The notes beneath the pieces are model-generated. The model was not told the DNA's origin, searched no databases, and saw only the letters and a program-made list of their open reading frames with translations. Position numbers and translations under genes: made by a program. Shown here piece after piece: positions 33,301-48,420 of a stretch of 64,000 nt of DNA. Within the stretch, counting starts at the first letter, position 1. The number at the start of each line of letters is the position of its first letter. The DNA lies in the NCBI RefSeq assembly GCF_964199755.1, contig NC_133914.1, positions 4,579,368-4,643,367 on the forward strand, in the 5' to 3' direction. Source of the DNA: Larus michahellis (taxonomy: Eukaryota > Chordata > Aves > Charadriiformes > Laridae).

Positions 33301-36300
33301 AGGGCGAGTGTCAGGGTGGGATCCTCCGTGCCGCTGCGCAGTGCCAACCGAGCCGGCCGCAGGACCTTGCTGAGCTCCAGGACCAGGACCTGTGGCAGAA
33401 GGTGGCAGGGTGGGGGGCTGCGGAATGAGCCCCCCGCACCCACCGGGTCCCCTGCCACATCCCTGCACCCCCATCCTCCCACCAGGGTTGGCACCGGTGG
33501 GCTGCTGGCTGCCTCCCCGTCACCCTGGTGAGCCCGGATGACCGGGTGGTCCCCAGGGAGGTTCTGGGGGTGTGGGTGGGGGGGTGGGCTCCGCGTGGCC
33601 CCTCACCAGGCAGTGTGGTGCGGCGGCGAAGGGTTGGCACGCCTCGAGGAGGAAGCCCAGCCAGAAATCAGCCAGCTCCTGCCGGGACGAGGGGACCCGC
33701 GGGCTCCTCTGGAAGTGTTTGTAGAGCAGGAAGGTCTCCATGACCGAGACCAGGTACCTGCGGGGACGCGAGGGACAAGAGAGGAGAGAGAGACGTCCCC
33801 AGCGTCTCCTAAACCCCCCCCAAAACCCCCTCCTGGGCACAGCCACCAGGGACTGGAGACCCAGAGGTTTGCCCGGGTGGGCACACACCGTGCCGTGCCG
33901 TGCCATACCAGCCCGGTGCATTGAGCTTGTAGAGCTTCTCAGAGGCTTGGATGACTTTGCCGAGGTCGTTGGCCAGGATGCCAGCTCCCAGGCAAAATCC
34001 CACATCCCAGTAGTAGTGCAGCTCCTCCAGGCTGCCCTTGCGACCCTGCAGGCAGCTCAGCTTCACCCCTGGATGCGGGAGCCAGACCCCATCACCCCTC
34101 TGCTGCCAACCCCGCACCCGGCCACGGCCGCTCGGGGGGTGCCCCGATGCCGACGGACCCCCGTCCCCAGTGGGTCCTTGTCCCTGACCTGCGGGTGGGC
34201 ACCCACCGATTTGCTGCAGCTGCGCGGAGGTTTCGAACCGGTGCCCGGCGGCCATGAGGAGGACGGCGGCGTTGATGCCCGCGTGGAGGCTCGGCTCCAC
34301 CTCGAAGGCTTTGCTGTACCTGGGCAGAGATGCCGGGTGGAGGGTACGGCCTCTGCCACCCCCCCCTTCCCCCAGCCAAAACACTGCTGCGTTGGCATCC
34401 CGGAGCGGCCCCCCATGATGGGGAAGCACTCCCAAACCAGAAAAAAAAACAGAAAAGAAGTCAAAATACAAAAGCCCAGCAGGAATTAGCATCCTCTGCC
34501 TCAGCATTGCTGCTGAGGGGGGTTGAATGTGGGGCTGCGCCGCCCAGAGACCCCCCCCCCGAGCCCCTTCAAAACCCCCTGGATGGGGAGACGGGCAGGC
34601 AGGCGGCTCCCAGCCCCATCCCCAGCCTCACCAGTAGAAAGCCCGGTCCCTCGTCTCGGTGTGGGTGAAGCCGGAGTCGATGAACATATCCTTGTAGACG
34701 CGGCCGCACAAGCAGAGGAGGTCGGGGGCAGCCCCCTCCCCGCGCTCCGCCACCGGCAGCAGCACCGACAGGGCCTTCTCCCGGTCCCCGACGCCGTTAC
34801 GCCTGCGCACACGCCGCCGGCGCTGGGTGACCAGCACCACCAGCATGGCCCCTCGCTCCCCCCGACCCCCCGGCTCCGTGCCATCGGGATACCGGGGGTG
34901 CGTGTCACCCCCCTCCCCGCCACCGCTCACCGGCTGAGGGCGAAGGCGTAGTGGAAGCGGACGTTGTGCTGCTCGGCCACGGTGCAGGTCGGCAGCGCCT
35001 GGAGGGTCTCCACCAGCGAGATGATGGCATCGTAATCCTGCGGGGACGACGGCGGGGCTGAGCCGGTGGCCCCCAGGCCGCCCGTCCCCAGCTCCGTGGG
35101 GTGATGCTCTTCCCGGACCAAGCTCCACCGAGCAAGGACAGGCTGTGGAGCATCCCCCCCAGCCGGCCCCTGGGATGCCGACACGGTCCCCGGGATGTTT
35201 CAGTCCCTTCACCTGCACGTCGCGGTAGGAGAGGAGGAGGTTCACCACGATGTCCAGGCTGAGCAGCTCCATGCTGTCCAGGCGCTGCTGGATACGGGCC
35301 AGCTCCCGGCTCAGCTGCTCCCCTCGGTACCTCTCCCGTGCCCTCCGGATATCCCGCCGGATCGTCTCCCGAAAATACCCGCTGGGGATGGGGAGGGGGG
35401 AAGAGATGTGGGGCTTTTCGGGTGGTAGCAATTCTCCGCCAAGCCCTGCCAGCCTACGGGGGCTCGCCCGCAGCCGGAGCGGGGGGGTGGCAGTACCAGG
35501 AGTTGGTGGGGATCCCCTCCAGCAGCTGGACAAGCCGGGCTGACAGCGGGGTGAAGGCGGCCTCTGGCTCGAAGCCGGGCTGGAAAAGCTCCGTCAGGCA
35601 TTTCACGGCCCCGGTGTTGCAGCAGACGACCTTGTTGTGGGGTGTCACCACGTAGGGGATGAAGGTGTAGCTGCTGCAGAGGTCCTGAGGGAGGGGAGAA
35701 GAGGTGAGCGGCTGTGCCAGCCAAGCTGAGAACTCCTCTACTCGTGTCATGGACCAGTCTCCTCTCCGCAAACCTGCCCAGGCCACGCTAATAGAACCAC
35801 CTTCCATAACTCATTAGCAGGGAAAGACAAACCAGCTTTATCTCTGACTGCCATCATTACACTCCAGAGTGAACATTCCTGGTTCTTTTCAAAACCAGGT
35901 ACCCCTGTCCGTCCTGCTGCTCCTGGCAATTGCTCTGGGTAAGTGACACGCCCCGCCCCCCCCCCCGCCCTGCATCATCTCAGATGTGGGGAGAGGTCTC
36001 GCTCCCTGACTGCAATGTCCACCCTCCGAGGCTGCGCAGAAGCTGCTTGGTGGGGGGAGAGAGGGGCTCAAACCCCCCAGCACCGCAGCAGCGAGCGTGG
36101 ACACAAGAGACGCACCGAGTTCTTCTGGCAGATGTCCTCCTGGGGAGAGAGAAAGGGAGGGAGGAGGAATTTAACGAGCATCCGCCCCCCGCCCTGGCAA
36201 AAGAAATGAGCTGATTTCAGGCTCAGGGATCGGAGTGACCTGGAAAACAGCCAGGGACAGCGAGGGACGGTGGGGCAAGGGACAAGGGACACGGGTGATG

Positions 36301-37689
36301 TGTGTGTCGTCCCCCCAACCCCGGGCAGGGCTGCAAACGCAGCCGGCTTCTCCTCCAAACCCGGCACAGGGAAGGGGTCTCCAAATGGGTGCTTCCCCGG
36401 ATCAGGGTGACATCTGGGGACGATTTGAACGTGCTCCCATCCACATTTCCCCCGCCCCCGAGCAGCGAGAATCCCTCCCACCAGCCCCTTCCGTGCGGAG
36501 GGTTTCGCTTCCAAGGAATCGGCTTTTCCCACAGAAAAGCACCTGTTCCCAAATTCCCGCCCAGCTGGGGCCAGGGGAGCACCCAGCACCCGGCCCCGGG
36601 GCTCACCGGGGTCCCCAGCCACCCCCTCCTCATCCCATGCAGGGAATTCTCTGCCAGAGCAGGATGCGGCTGTGGGAACTCGGCCGAGCTCAGGGGAAGG
36701 ATGGAGATCCCCCCTCCTGCCGACACGGATGCCCCAGGCTATTCCCACCCTGGAGAAGCAGCACCCGAGGGGCTGGGGTGTCCGTGTCCCCGTCCCCGCT
36801 GACCTGCAGGGCCTGGAGGGGGGGCAGGTCATCCTGGCAGCAGAGCAGGACGTTGTGGGACATGTTGAAGCTCTCGCGGACGCCCAGGTGGTAGAAGAGG
36901 GAGGGCTGGCAGACGGAGTCGCTCAGCTCCACCACGGCCACGTCTGCGGGCAGCACAGGGGGGATGCTCACCGGAGCGACGCCGGACCCCGGATTCATGG
37001 GGCAGGGGAACCAGCCACCCCCAGGTTGGCGGGGGGGGGGGGGCGGTGGCATTCCCAAAGAGAGGGGGTGGCCCCGGCCATTACGGCGCCCGAGGCCACG
37101 ATGAGGGGCACCCGCTTGCCCCCAGGCACAGGGTGAAACCCTCCACACAAAAAAAACACCCTTTCTGAAATCACACCCCCCCCAACGTGTTAACGCCGGG
37201 GAGGAAGATATCCCGGCAAATGTCCAACCAACCTGAAAAGTAAACAGGAGGAAGGCAGAAAAGCAAACAGCGAACCGCCGGGAATTGCGCAGCGGCTAGG
37301 GGAAAAGTCTTGGCCCAGATATTCCCGGATAGCTGGGATAAGCCGGTAGAAGAGCAGGGAAAGGAGGGTGACGGAAACCCCACGCCGAGGGAGCGGGTCG
37401 CATCCTCACCTGCGTTGTAGAAGCGGTCGAGGGTGGCGGTGTCGCCCAGTGCCAGGGTGTCGAAGGGCAGGGCGTGCAGGCGTGCCCGCAGGTCGCGGCA
37501 GGCGTCGCGCAGGCTGCGCAGCGCGGGGCAGGCGGCCGGCTCCCGGCCCAGCACGAAGACGACGCTCAGCGCCCGCCGCCCGCTCGCCCGTCCCCGGGTC
37601 CCGCACACTGGTCGGCCCGTGGTACCCGCCACCACCAGCGGGTCCTGCCAGCAGCTCCCAGCGACCGGGGGGGTCCCTGACACCTCCAT
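27306..37689 (-). CDS. MAP3K6: MAP3K6 (ASK2), apoptosis signal-regulating MAP3 kinase
   Basis: Twenty-eight exons join in frame to 1361 residues (human about 1288). From the start: 37689-37410, 36943-36804, 36139-36116, 35684-35497, 35381-35213, 35037-34931, 34802-34632, 34319-34207, 34068-33909, 33757-33607, 33389-33282, 33207-33158, 33012-32917, 32614-32530, 32446-32313, 32234-32107, 31992-31856, 31671-31566, 31365-31208, 31103-30923, 30822-30660, 30360-30195, 30122-29937, 28779-28674, 28425-28197, 28099-27853, 27735-27659, 27531-27306. The N-terminal half is the thioredoxin-binding, TPR-like and PH-like regulatory region ([35 protein letters not shown]). The kinase domain, about residues 615-885, keeps [11 protein letters not shown], lysine in IAIKEI, HRDIK, SDFG, activation-loop AETFTGT and MAPE, so it should be active. 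A coiled coil ([15 protein letters not shown]) and a SAM-like domain follow. ASK2 heteromerises with ASK1 and activates MKK4/7 and MKK3/6 to JNK and p38. The tail after the SAM domain is about 50 residues longer than human. Confidence 0.96.
28800..29906. repeat. 1.1-kb GCATCACC minisatellite in MAP3K6 intron 23
   Basis: Plus-strand units of about 17-18 bp such as GCATCACCCTCACCAGG and GCATCGCCGTGCCAGGG, grouped into longer higher-order blocks; a block of about 50 bp recurs three times between about 29400 and 29550. It spans nearly all of the intron between exon 24 (28674-28779) and exon 23 (29937-30122). Long open frames on the plus strand, up to 546 codons, are artefacts of the repeat. Confidence 0.93.
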
Positions 37690-37731
37690 GGCTGGGGCAG
37701 CCCAGACCCGCCGGGGGGGCTCGCACCGACC

Positions 37732-38567
37732 GAGCCCTTACGTTGCACCGAGTTGCCCCATTCCTCACCGGGAGAGCCCTCGCCTCGCACCGGGCTGCCC
37801 TGTTCCTTACCGGGAGAACCCTCGCCTCGCACCGGGCTGCCCTGTTCCTTACCGGGAGAGCCCTCGCCTCGCACCGGGCTGCCCTGTTCCTTACCGGGAG
37901 AGCCCTCGCCTTGCACCGGGCTGCCCTGTTCCTTACCGGGAGAGCCCTCGCCTCGCACCGGGCTGCCCTGTTCCTTACCGGGAGAGCCCTCGCCTCGCAC
38001 CGGGCTGCCCTGTTCCTTACCGGGAGAGCCCTCGCCTCGCACCGGGCTGCCCTGTTCCTTACCGGGAGAGCCCTCGCCTCGCACCGGGCTGCCCTGTTCC
38101 TTACCGGGAGAGCCCTCGCCTCGCACCGGGCTGCCCCGCACCACGGTGCCCTATTCCCCCCCTGGGGAGAGCCACCGGGGTCTGCACCGGGCTGCCCTAA
38201 TTCCCCCCTGGGGAAGCCTGTACCCTGTACCGGGCTGTTCCTCACCGGGATGACCCGTTCGCCATTGGGAAACCCCACACCGGGCTGCCCCGTTTCCCAG
38301 TGGGAGAGCTCGCACCGGGCTGTCCCGTTCCCACCAGAGACTCTGCACCGGCCCTGACCCGTTTACCCCCGGGATACTCCAGCCTGGGCTGCTCCGTTCC
38401 CACCGGGAGATCCCGCACTGGCCTGACCCGTTCCTTAGCGGGACACCCCGCAATGGGCTGCTCCGTTCCCACCGGGAGACCCTGGACCGGGATGCCCTGT
38501 TCCCCCCGGGAGACCCCGCACCAGCCTGCCCCGTTCCCCACCGGGAGAGCTCCCTACCGGACCGGCT
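37732..38567. repeat. 42-bp minisatellite directly upstream of the MAP3K6 start codon
   Basis: Nine nearly identical 42-bp copies (about 37768-38145; core CTCGCACCGGGCTGCCC plus TTCCTTACCGGGAGA) are followed on the distal side by progressively diverged copies to about 38567 that keep CACCGGG(C/A)TG and CCGTTCC. The nearest degenerate copy begins about 45 bp from the MAP3K6 ATG, so the array must lie in the 5' UTR, first exon or core promoter. The unit is a multiple of three and five of six frames are open. Confidence 0.93.
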
Positions 38568-39097
38568 CGTCCCAGGAGGGCCCGCCCCGCTCCCCGAGCT
38601 CCTTCCCGGGCTCCTCCGCACCGGGGCCGCCCCGCACCGGGCTCCGCTCCGCCCTGCCCTGCCCCGCCCCGGGCACCGGGCGCCGCTTCCGCCTGTCCCG
38701 GCCGTGAGTCAACGGCGGCACCGCCTCCCCCCCCGGCCCCCGCCTCATTCCCCCCCCCCACCCCGGGACGGGATGGACCCCCCCCGGCCGGATCCTGATC
38801 CCCCGACGGGCACCGGTTGCGAAGGGCCGGTTGCGAAACGGGAGCGAGGGGAAGGGGAAGTTGGGGGGGGGTTGAACGACACCGCGGGGGGGGGGGACAC
38901 ACACACCGGGGCCGGTTCCCCCTCCCTGCACGTGTTGCAGCCGAAATAACGGCCCCAAAGCGGCCGGGGAGGGGGGAGCCGGGCGGGCAGAGCTGGCACC
39001 CGCGGCTCTGAGGTGCGGCGGTCCCTGCCGGGAAAGCCACCGTCCGGGCTGGGATGCGGGGGACAGGGTGGCACAGAGCCCTGGGGGGGCTGCCGGG
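38568..39097 (-). promoter_or_regulatory. Candidate MAP3K6 distal promoter / CpG-rich flank
   Basis: CpG-dense block (about 38560-38830) immediately beyond the 42-bp array on the 5' side of MAP3K6, containing a consensus AP-1 site TGAGTCA at 38705-38711 and GC boxes. Which side of the array holds the start of transcription cannot be told from sequence. No coding sequence recognised. Confidence 0.35.
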
Positions 39098-39958
39098 CAG
39101 GCAGAGAAGCCACTATGAAGGCAGACAAGCCACCATACGGACAGAGAAGCCGCCACGCAGGCAGAGAAGCCGCTGTGCAGGCAGACAGGCAAGTAAAGGC
39201 AAGCCACTGCACAGGCAGACAAGCCACCACGCAGGCAGAGAAGCCACCGCACGGGCAGACAAGCCACTGTAAAGGCAAGCCACCACACAGGCAGAGAAGC
39301 CACCACGCAGGCAGACAAGCCACTGTGCAGGTAGAGAAGCCACCATGCAGGCAGACAAGCCACCGTGCAGGCAGACAAGCCACTGTAAAGGCAAGCCACC
39401 ACACAGGCAGAGAAGCCACCACGCAGGCAGACAAGCCACTGTGCAGGTAGAGAAGCCACCATGCAGGCAGACAAGCCACCGTGCAGGCAGACAAGCCACT
39501 GTAAAAGCAAGCCACCACACAGGCAGAGAAGCCACCACGCAGGCAGACAAGCCACTGTGCAGGTAGAGAAGCCACCATGCAGGCAGACAAGCCACCGTGC
39601 AGGCAGACAAGCCACTGTAAAGGCAAGCCACCACACAGGCAGAGAAGCCACCACGCAGGCAGACAAGCCACTGTGCAGGTAGAGAAGCCACTGTAAAAGC
39701 AAGCCACCACACAGGCAGACAAGCCACCATGCAGGCAGAGAAGCCACTGTAAAGGCAAGCCACTGTGCAGACAGACAAGCCATGGCACAGACAGACAAGC
39801 CACCACGCAGACAGACAAGCCACGGCACAGACAAACAAGCCACCACGCAGACAGACAAGCCACGGCACAGACAGACAAGCCACCGTGCAGACAGAGAAGC
39901 CACTGTATAGGCAAACCACCACGCAGGCAGAGAAGCCACCGCGCTGGCGGACAAGCCA
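39098..39958. repeat. 20-bp minisatellite with 116-bp higher-order unit
   Basis: Basic unit is about 20 bp (AAGCCACCACGCAGGCAGAC) with a shorter variant AAGCCACTGTAAAGGC. Blocks repeat with exact 116-bp spacing: the same 73-codon plus-strand frame recurs starting at 39345 and 39461. The minus strand is open in three frames for over 360 codons and translates to Leu/Cys/Ala/Trp-rich sequence that mimics a membrane protein. Confidence 0.92.
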
Positions 39959-40452
39959 TCCCAGCCTTGTTCCCACGGCAGGGCCGGGCCAGCCTGGGGC
40001 AGGAGGGAGGAGCGGGGACAGTGGGTGCCTGGGGACGTCGGGACACGGAGCCCTGCCTGCCCGGGCCTGCTGCTCAGCCCCGCCGCCGTCTCCGGGAAGG
40101 CAGAGCCGGGGTGCGGTGGCTGCGGCACACACCCTGCCCGGCCTCCTCCTCTGCCACCCTGGGGAGGAAGGCGTCCCTCCTCCCCATCGCCATCTCCGGG
40201 CCACCCAGCATTAGCGGGGCTGGATGCGGCCGCAGAGGTTCCCCGCCCCGCGGAGCCCCGGCTCAGCCTGGCCACGCTCCTCTGCAGCTGGGGAGCCCAG
40301 CCCAGCAGTTCCCCCAGTTCCCCCAGCCTCAGCTCACAGTCACCCCTGCCCGACACAGCCCCCCCAGCCAGGCAAGGGGATGCGCCCCACGGAGGGGGAC
40401 ACCACAGGGTGACATCCCCAGGGCAGGAGGGGACGATGTCCTGTTGCTTCAT

Positions 40453-40750
40453 CCTCCAGCGTGGCATCACCCCTCCCCATGCTGGTTCCCCGCCTTTCGT
40501 TGCTGGGAGGACTGGAGTCGCTCCATCCTCCAACATGGCACCTCCCATACCCATACTGGTTCCCCTCCCCTGGTCACTGGGAAGACTGGAGCCACTCTGT
40601 CCTCCAGTATGGCACCTCCCATACCCATACTGGTTCCCCTCCCCTGGTCACTGGGAAGACTGGAGCCACTCTGTCCTCCAGTATGGCACCTCCCATACCC
40701 ATACTGGTTCCCCTCCCCGGGTCACTGGGAGGACTGGTTTCATTTGAGGC
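40453..40750. repeat. 74-bp tandem repeat, four copies
   Basis: Copies begin with CCTCCA at 40453, 40527, 40601 and 40675, exactly 74 bp apart. The unit contains GGCACCTCCCATACCCATAC and GGTCACTGGGAAGACTGGAG. The third and fourth copies are nearly identical and the first is the most diverged, suggesting directional expansion. Confidence 0.93.
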
Positions 40751-40879
40751 ACCCGCCAACGCCAACCCGTGGGCAGGACGCAGCCGCGTCCCCAGCTGCG
40801 GGTACGGGGTTTGCAACCAAAAATCTCCCGGGGCAGCACCCGCTACTCGGGCTCTGGGGGTGACAGGTGACAACGACAG

Positions 40880-43129
40880 GGACACCAGAAATAGAAGGAA
40901 AATCCTTTATTGGGTCTCCGGCGCAGGCTCGGCCCAGCGTGGGGCTGGGGGCTTGGCCAGCAAAGGGCCACCCCGCTGCCAGCCGCGGCCACGTGTCCCT
41001 GATGCCCTGTGTCCCCTGGGCTCCTGGCGAGCATGGCAGCGGGGAGCCCAAGGCTGGCATTCAGGGCTGGATGGGACCCCCACGCCCAACTTGCCCCCTC
41101 CACCCTGCTCTGCCCCTCCCCGGGGAGCAACCGGAGGGTGCAACTGTGGCCACACTGGGTGCGAACCCCCCCGGCACATCCCCGGGGGTGCTGGGGCCAG
41201 GGGTGGGTGACGTGTCCCACCCTGGTCCCCCCCGGGGGCAGAGAGGGCGGCCCCGGGGCAGAGCCACCTTTGCATAGTTGTGGTGTGGGCAGGGGTCCTG
41301 CAGCCGGGGGAGGACAGTCTGGCAGCGGGCAGGGACGCTGGCAGCGCTGGCCTCTTCTCTGCCTTCCCTGGGCGGGGGGGGGGGGGGGGGGACACACACG
41401 AGGGCAGCATCTCCCCAGCCCCGCGGTGGCCTCAGATCCTGGTGCAGAGGACAGAGAAGAGGCAGTAGCAGAAAGGGCCCAGGTGGCTTTGCCCTGGGGG
41501 GGGGTCCAGGACCCCCACAGCCCCCAGGGAGGATGGGATGATGGTGGGGGGCAGGGGGGGTCACAGTGCCCACCCTACTGCACCCATGTGGGTGGCAATG
41601 CCCTGGGGGAGGGTTGGCATTCCCGCGCCTGGGAATTATGGGGGAGCTCCCACAGGGGAGGAATGGGGGGGGGGGGCACAGGCTTTCTGGATGCCCCCCC
41701 CCCCCCCCCCGCCACTCCCACCCCAGCTACACGAACCCCCCCCCTCCGCCCCCGGACAGGAGACAGACACCACCTCGCAGAGTTTAATTGGGGACACCCG
41801 AGCTACAAGTCTCACCCCACGACACACAGCACGCACACACCACACCCCCCACCCCCCCCCAAAACAACACACAGAAAGGTTGGAGGGGGGACTGGGGACC
41901 CCCCACAGCCCCCCCCCCCCCAGCAACACAAAGGCACAGCAAAAGCACACAGCAAGGCCCTGGCTCTGCTCCTCCGGCGGGCACGGAGGGGCTGGCGGAA
42001 GGGGGGAACATGGCGGGGGGGGGTCAGAGCAGGGGGCTGGGGGCTCCAGCCAAAACGCTGAAGGGAAAAGCACCTGAGAGCCCGCTGGGGAAAGAGAAGA
42101 CCCCCAGCACCCTCCCCACAGCCCCCCACCCGGCGAGCCCCAAGGCTGTGGGGAGGCAATGGGGTGGGGGGGGTGGGTATGAGGGGGGTGCCCAGGGTGG
42201 GGAGGGGGACTGCTGGGTGCTCTCTAACTGGGGCCAAACTGGGCCCCGCAGCTCCCGTCCTGCCGAGGGTGCTCAGGGGGAAGGGGTGGGGGGCTGCACC
42301 CTACCACCGTGGGGCCCGGGGAGGTGGGGGGGGCTGTGCATCAGTGCATCCCGCCCGGGGCTCCATGCATGGAAATGGGGGGGGGGGGGGGCAGGGGGGA
42401 CACCCCCTTCCCTTCCATCGTTAAAGACTCCCAGGAAAATAGCAAACCAGCCGGGACGTCCCCTTCGTGCAAACCAGGAGAGAGGGACCATGCCATCCGC
42501 ACCCCCCCCACACCCCCGGCCACGGGGAGGGGGCGAGGGGAGGGTGAAGCTCTGGGGGTGCAGAGGGGCAGCCCCCTCCCCATCGCCGCCAGCACCCAGC
42601 ACCTACTGGTTGTCCTCTCTGGCAGCGTGCAAGGAAAGAGAGACGGGGCACGGCCCCCCCCCACCACGTTAGACACGGCGAGCCCCACGGCACCAGGCGA
42701 GGGGGGAGAAGAGCAATGGGCCCCCCCCACCCCCCTTGGCTCAGCTCAGGGGGATGGATTTGGGGACCCCATGTCATCCCCCCCCCAACCCTAGGGCTGG
42801 GAGCCAGGATCCGGACGGGCAGTAACAGACAGAGGAGGTGACAGCCGGACAGCGAGGGGACACACAGGGGAGGACGAGCCCCCTCCATCTCCCAAATGCC
42901 CCCCCGCCGGGTGACGATGGACCGGCACAAACAGCCACGGGAGACAACACTCAGCTGCGAGACAGGACACGGCCAAGACAGGCCACGGAGCCCCACACAC
43001 CGGGGGCTGACCCCCATTTTTGGCTTCCAGGGTGGGCTTGGTGGCACGAGCCCGTGCGGGTGTCCCCCCCGCCAACACCCCCCCCCTTCCTCCTCCATCC
43101 CGGCTTGCGGGGGGGGCGGCACGGGAGCC
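40880..43129 (-). other. Probable long CD164L2 3' UTR; no FCN3 seen
   Basis: No fibrinogen-like or collagen-like exon is visible on either strand. The interval is GC-rich, with C-runs of 10-20 bases near 41380, 41700 and 42380. ATTAAA (minus) at 41783-41788 and AATAAA (minus) at 40906-40911 are possible poly(A) signals for CD164L2, implying 1.3- or 2.2-kb 3' UTRs. A separate short minus-strand transcript ending at 40906 cannot be excluded. Confidence 0.4.
40906..40911 (-). terminator. Minus-strand poly(A) signal
   Basis: The minus strand reads CCAATAAAGGATTTTCC. It is the only canonical minus-strand hexamer I noticed between the MAP3K6 promoter region and the CD164L2 stop, so CD164L2 is the likeliest user. 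Confidence 0.5.
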
Positions 43130-46996
<3,867 letters not shown>

Positions 46997-47356
46997 GGCC
47001 CGGCCCGGTACGGCTCGGTTTAGCCAGGCTCGGCTCGGCCCGGTCCCGGCGGGAGGTGTCGGCTGCCACGCCGCGGAACTCCCGGGAGAACGGAGCGGAG
47101 CGGCGGGGACATGCGCGCCCGCGGGAGGCGGCCCCGGCGGCGGAGGGGGGCGGGCAGGGGCGGCCCCGCCTCGTCCTGCCCCGCCCCGGGGGGGGCATGG
47201 CCCCTGGCGGGGGCGGGGGGGCCGATCCGGGGATGCATCCCACCCACCCCCACCCGCCGCCTGCACGCTGCTGTGGGAAAGGTGGGGATGGCCCGGTCGC
47301 GGGGGGCGCTCGGGGGCGCCGGGAACTGCACCCCCCGGTACGCACTGCTCCGCGGG

Positions 47357-48420
47357 ACACGCTGCACTGCACACACTGCACACACTGCACTGCACGCACT
47401 GCACACACTGCACACCGTTCACACACTGCACGCACTGCAGGGCACACACTGCACGCACTGCCTGCACGCACTGCACACACTGCACACCATTCACACACTG
47501 CACACACTGCACACCCTGGACACACTGTACACACTGCACACCATTCACACACTGCACACCCTGGACACACTGCACACGCTGCACACACTGCCTGCACACA
47601 CTGCACACACTGCCTGCGCACTGCACACCCTGCACTCGCCGCGCACACTCTGTACACTTTACTCACTGCACACCGCCTGTGCGCTGTACGCCCTCTACAC
47701 CGCACACACTGCACACTGTGTGTGCCCTGCACTCCCTGCAGACGCTGCCGGAGCACGGCACGCTGCATGCGCGGCGCATCGCGTGGGCACTGCACACCCT
47801 GCGGGCTGCACGCACAACGCGCTGCCTAAGCACTGCACATCTTACACACCGCACACACTGCACACCCTGTACTCACTGCGTACGATGTGCTCACTGCCCA
47901 CACTGCACATCCCTTACTCACTGCGCGCACTGCACACCCTGCACACATTGCCTGCGACTGCACACCCTCTACACTGCACATGCTGTGCACTGTGTGCACT
48001 GCACACTGTCTGCGCACTGCACCCACTGCACACCCTGCCCATCCTGCACGCTGCACACCCCGCACACCCTGCTCTCCCTGAACACACTGCACTCCCTGCA
48101 CACTGCACACACTGCACTCCCTGCACACTCTACTCTCCCTGCACTCACTGCACATCCTGCACACCCTACTGTCCCTGCACACAGCGCACACACTGCACTC
48201 ACTGCACACCCTGCCCAACCTGCGCGCCCTGAACTCTCTTTACTCACTGCACACCCTGCACTCACCGCACACATTGCACACCCCACACACCCTACTCTCC
48301 CTGCACACCCTGCACACACTGCACTCCCTGCACACTGCGCACACTGCACTCCCTGCACACCCTACACTTCCTGCACACACTGCACACCCTGCACTCACTG
48401 CACACGCTGCGGTCACGGCA
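47357..48420. repeat. TGCACACAC array between CD164L2 and GPR3
   Basis: About 1.06 kb of short units such as CACTGCACA, CACACTGCACAC and CACCCTGCACACACTG, with no stop codons in several frames (plus-strand Cys/Thr/His translation up to 633 codons). The left edge lies about 360 bp upstream of the CD164L2 start. Most of it alternates purine and pyrimidine. Confidence 0.93.

Noticed and set aside
37368-38357. Long plus- and minus-strand ORFs over the 42-bp repeat
   Set aside because: Five frames are open because the unit is 42 bp without stops; that argues for a repeat, not a gene.
38554-40554. 666-codon minus-strand ORF resembling a repetitive membrane protein
   Set aside because: It spans the 20/116-bp array; other minus frames are open over the same stretch, the hydrophobic repeats come from the repeat unit, and no conserved domain is present.
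40907-41573. Possible short minus-strand gene ending at the 40906 poly(A) signal
   Set aside because: Segments with exon-like borders exist, but no frame joins into a recognisable protein and no initiating exon was found; the simpler reading is the CD164L2 3' UTR.
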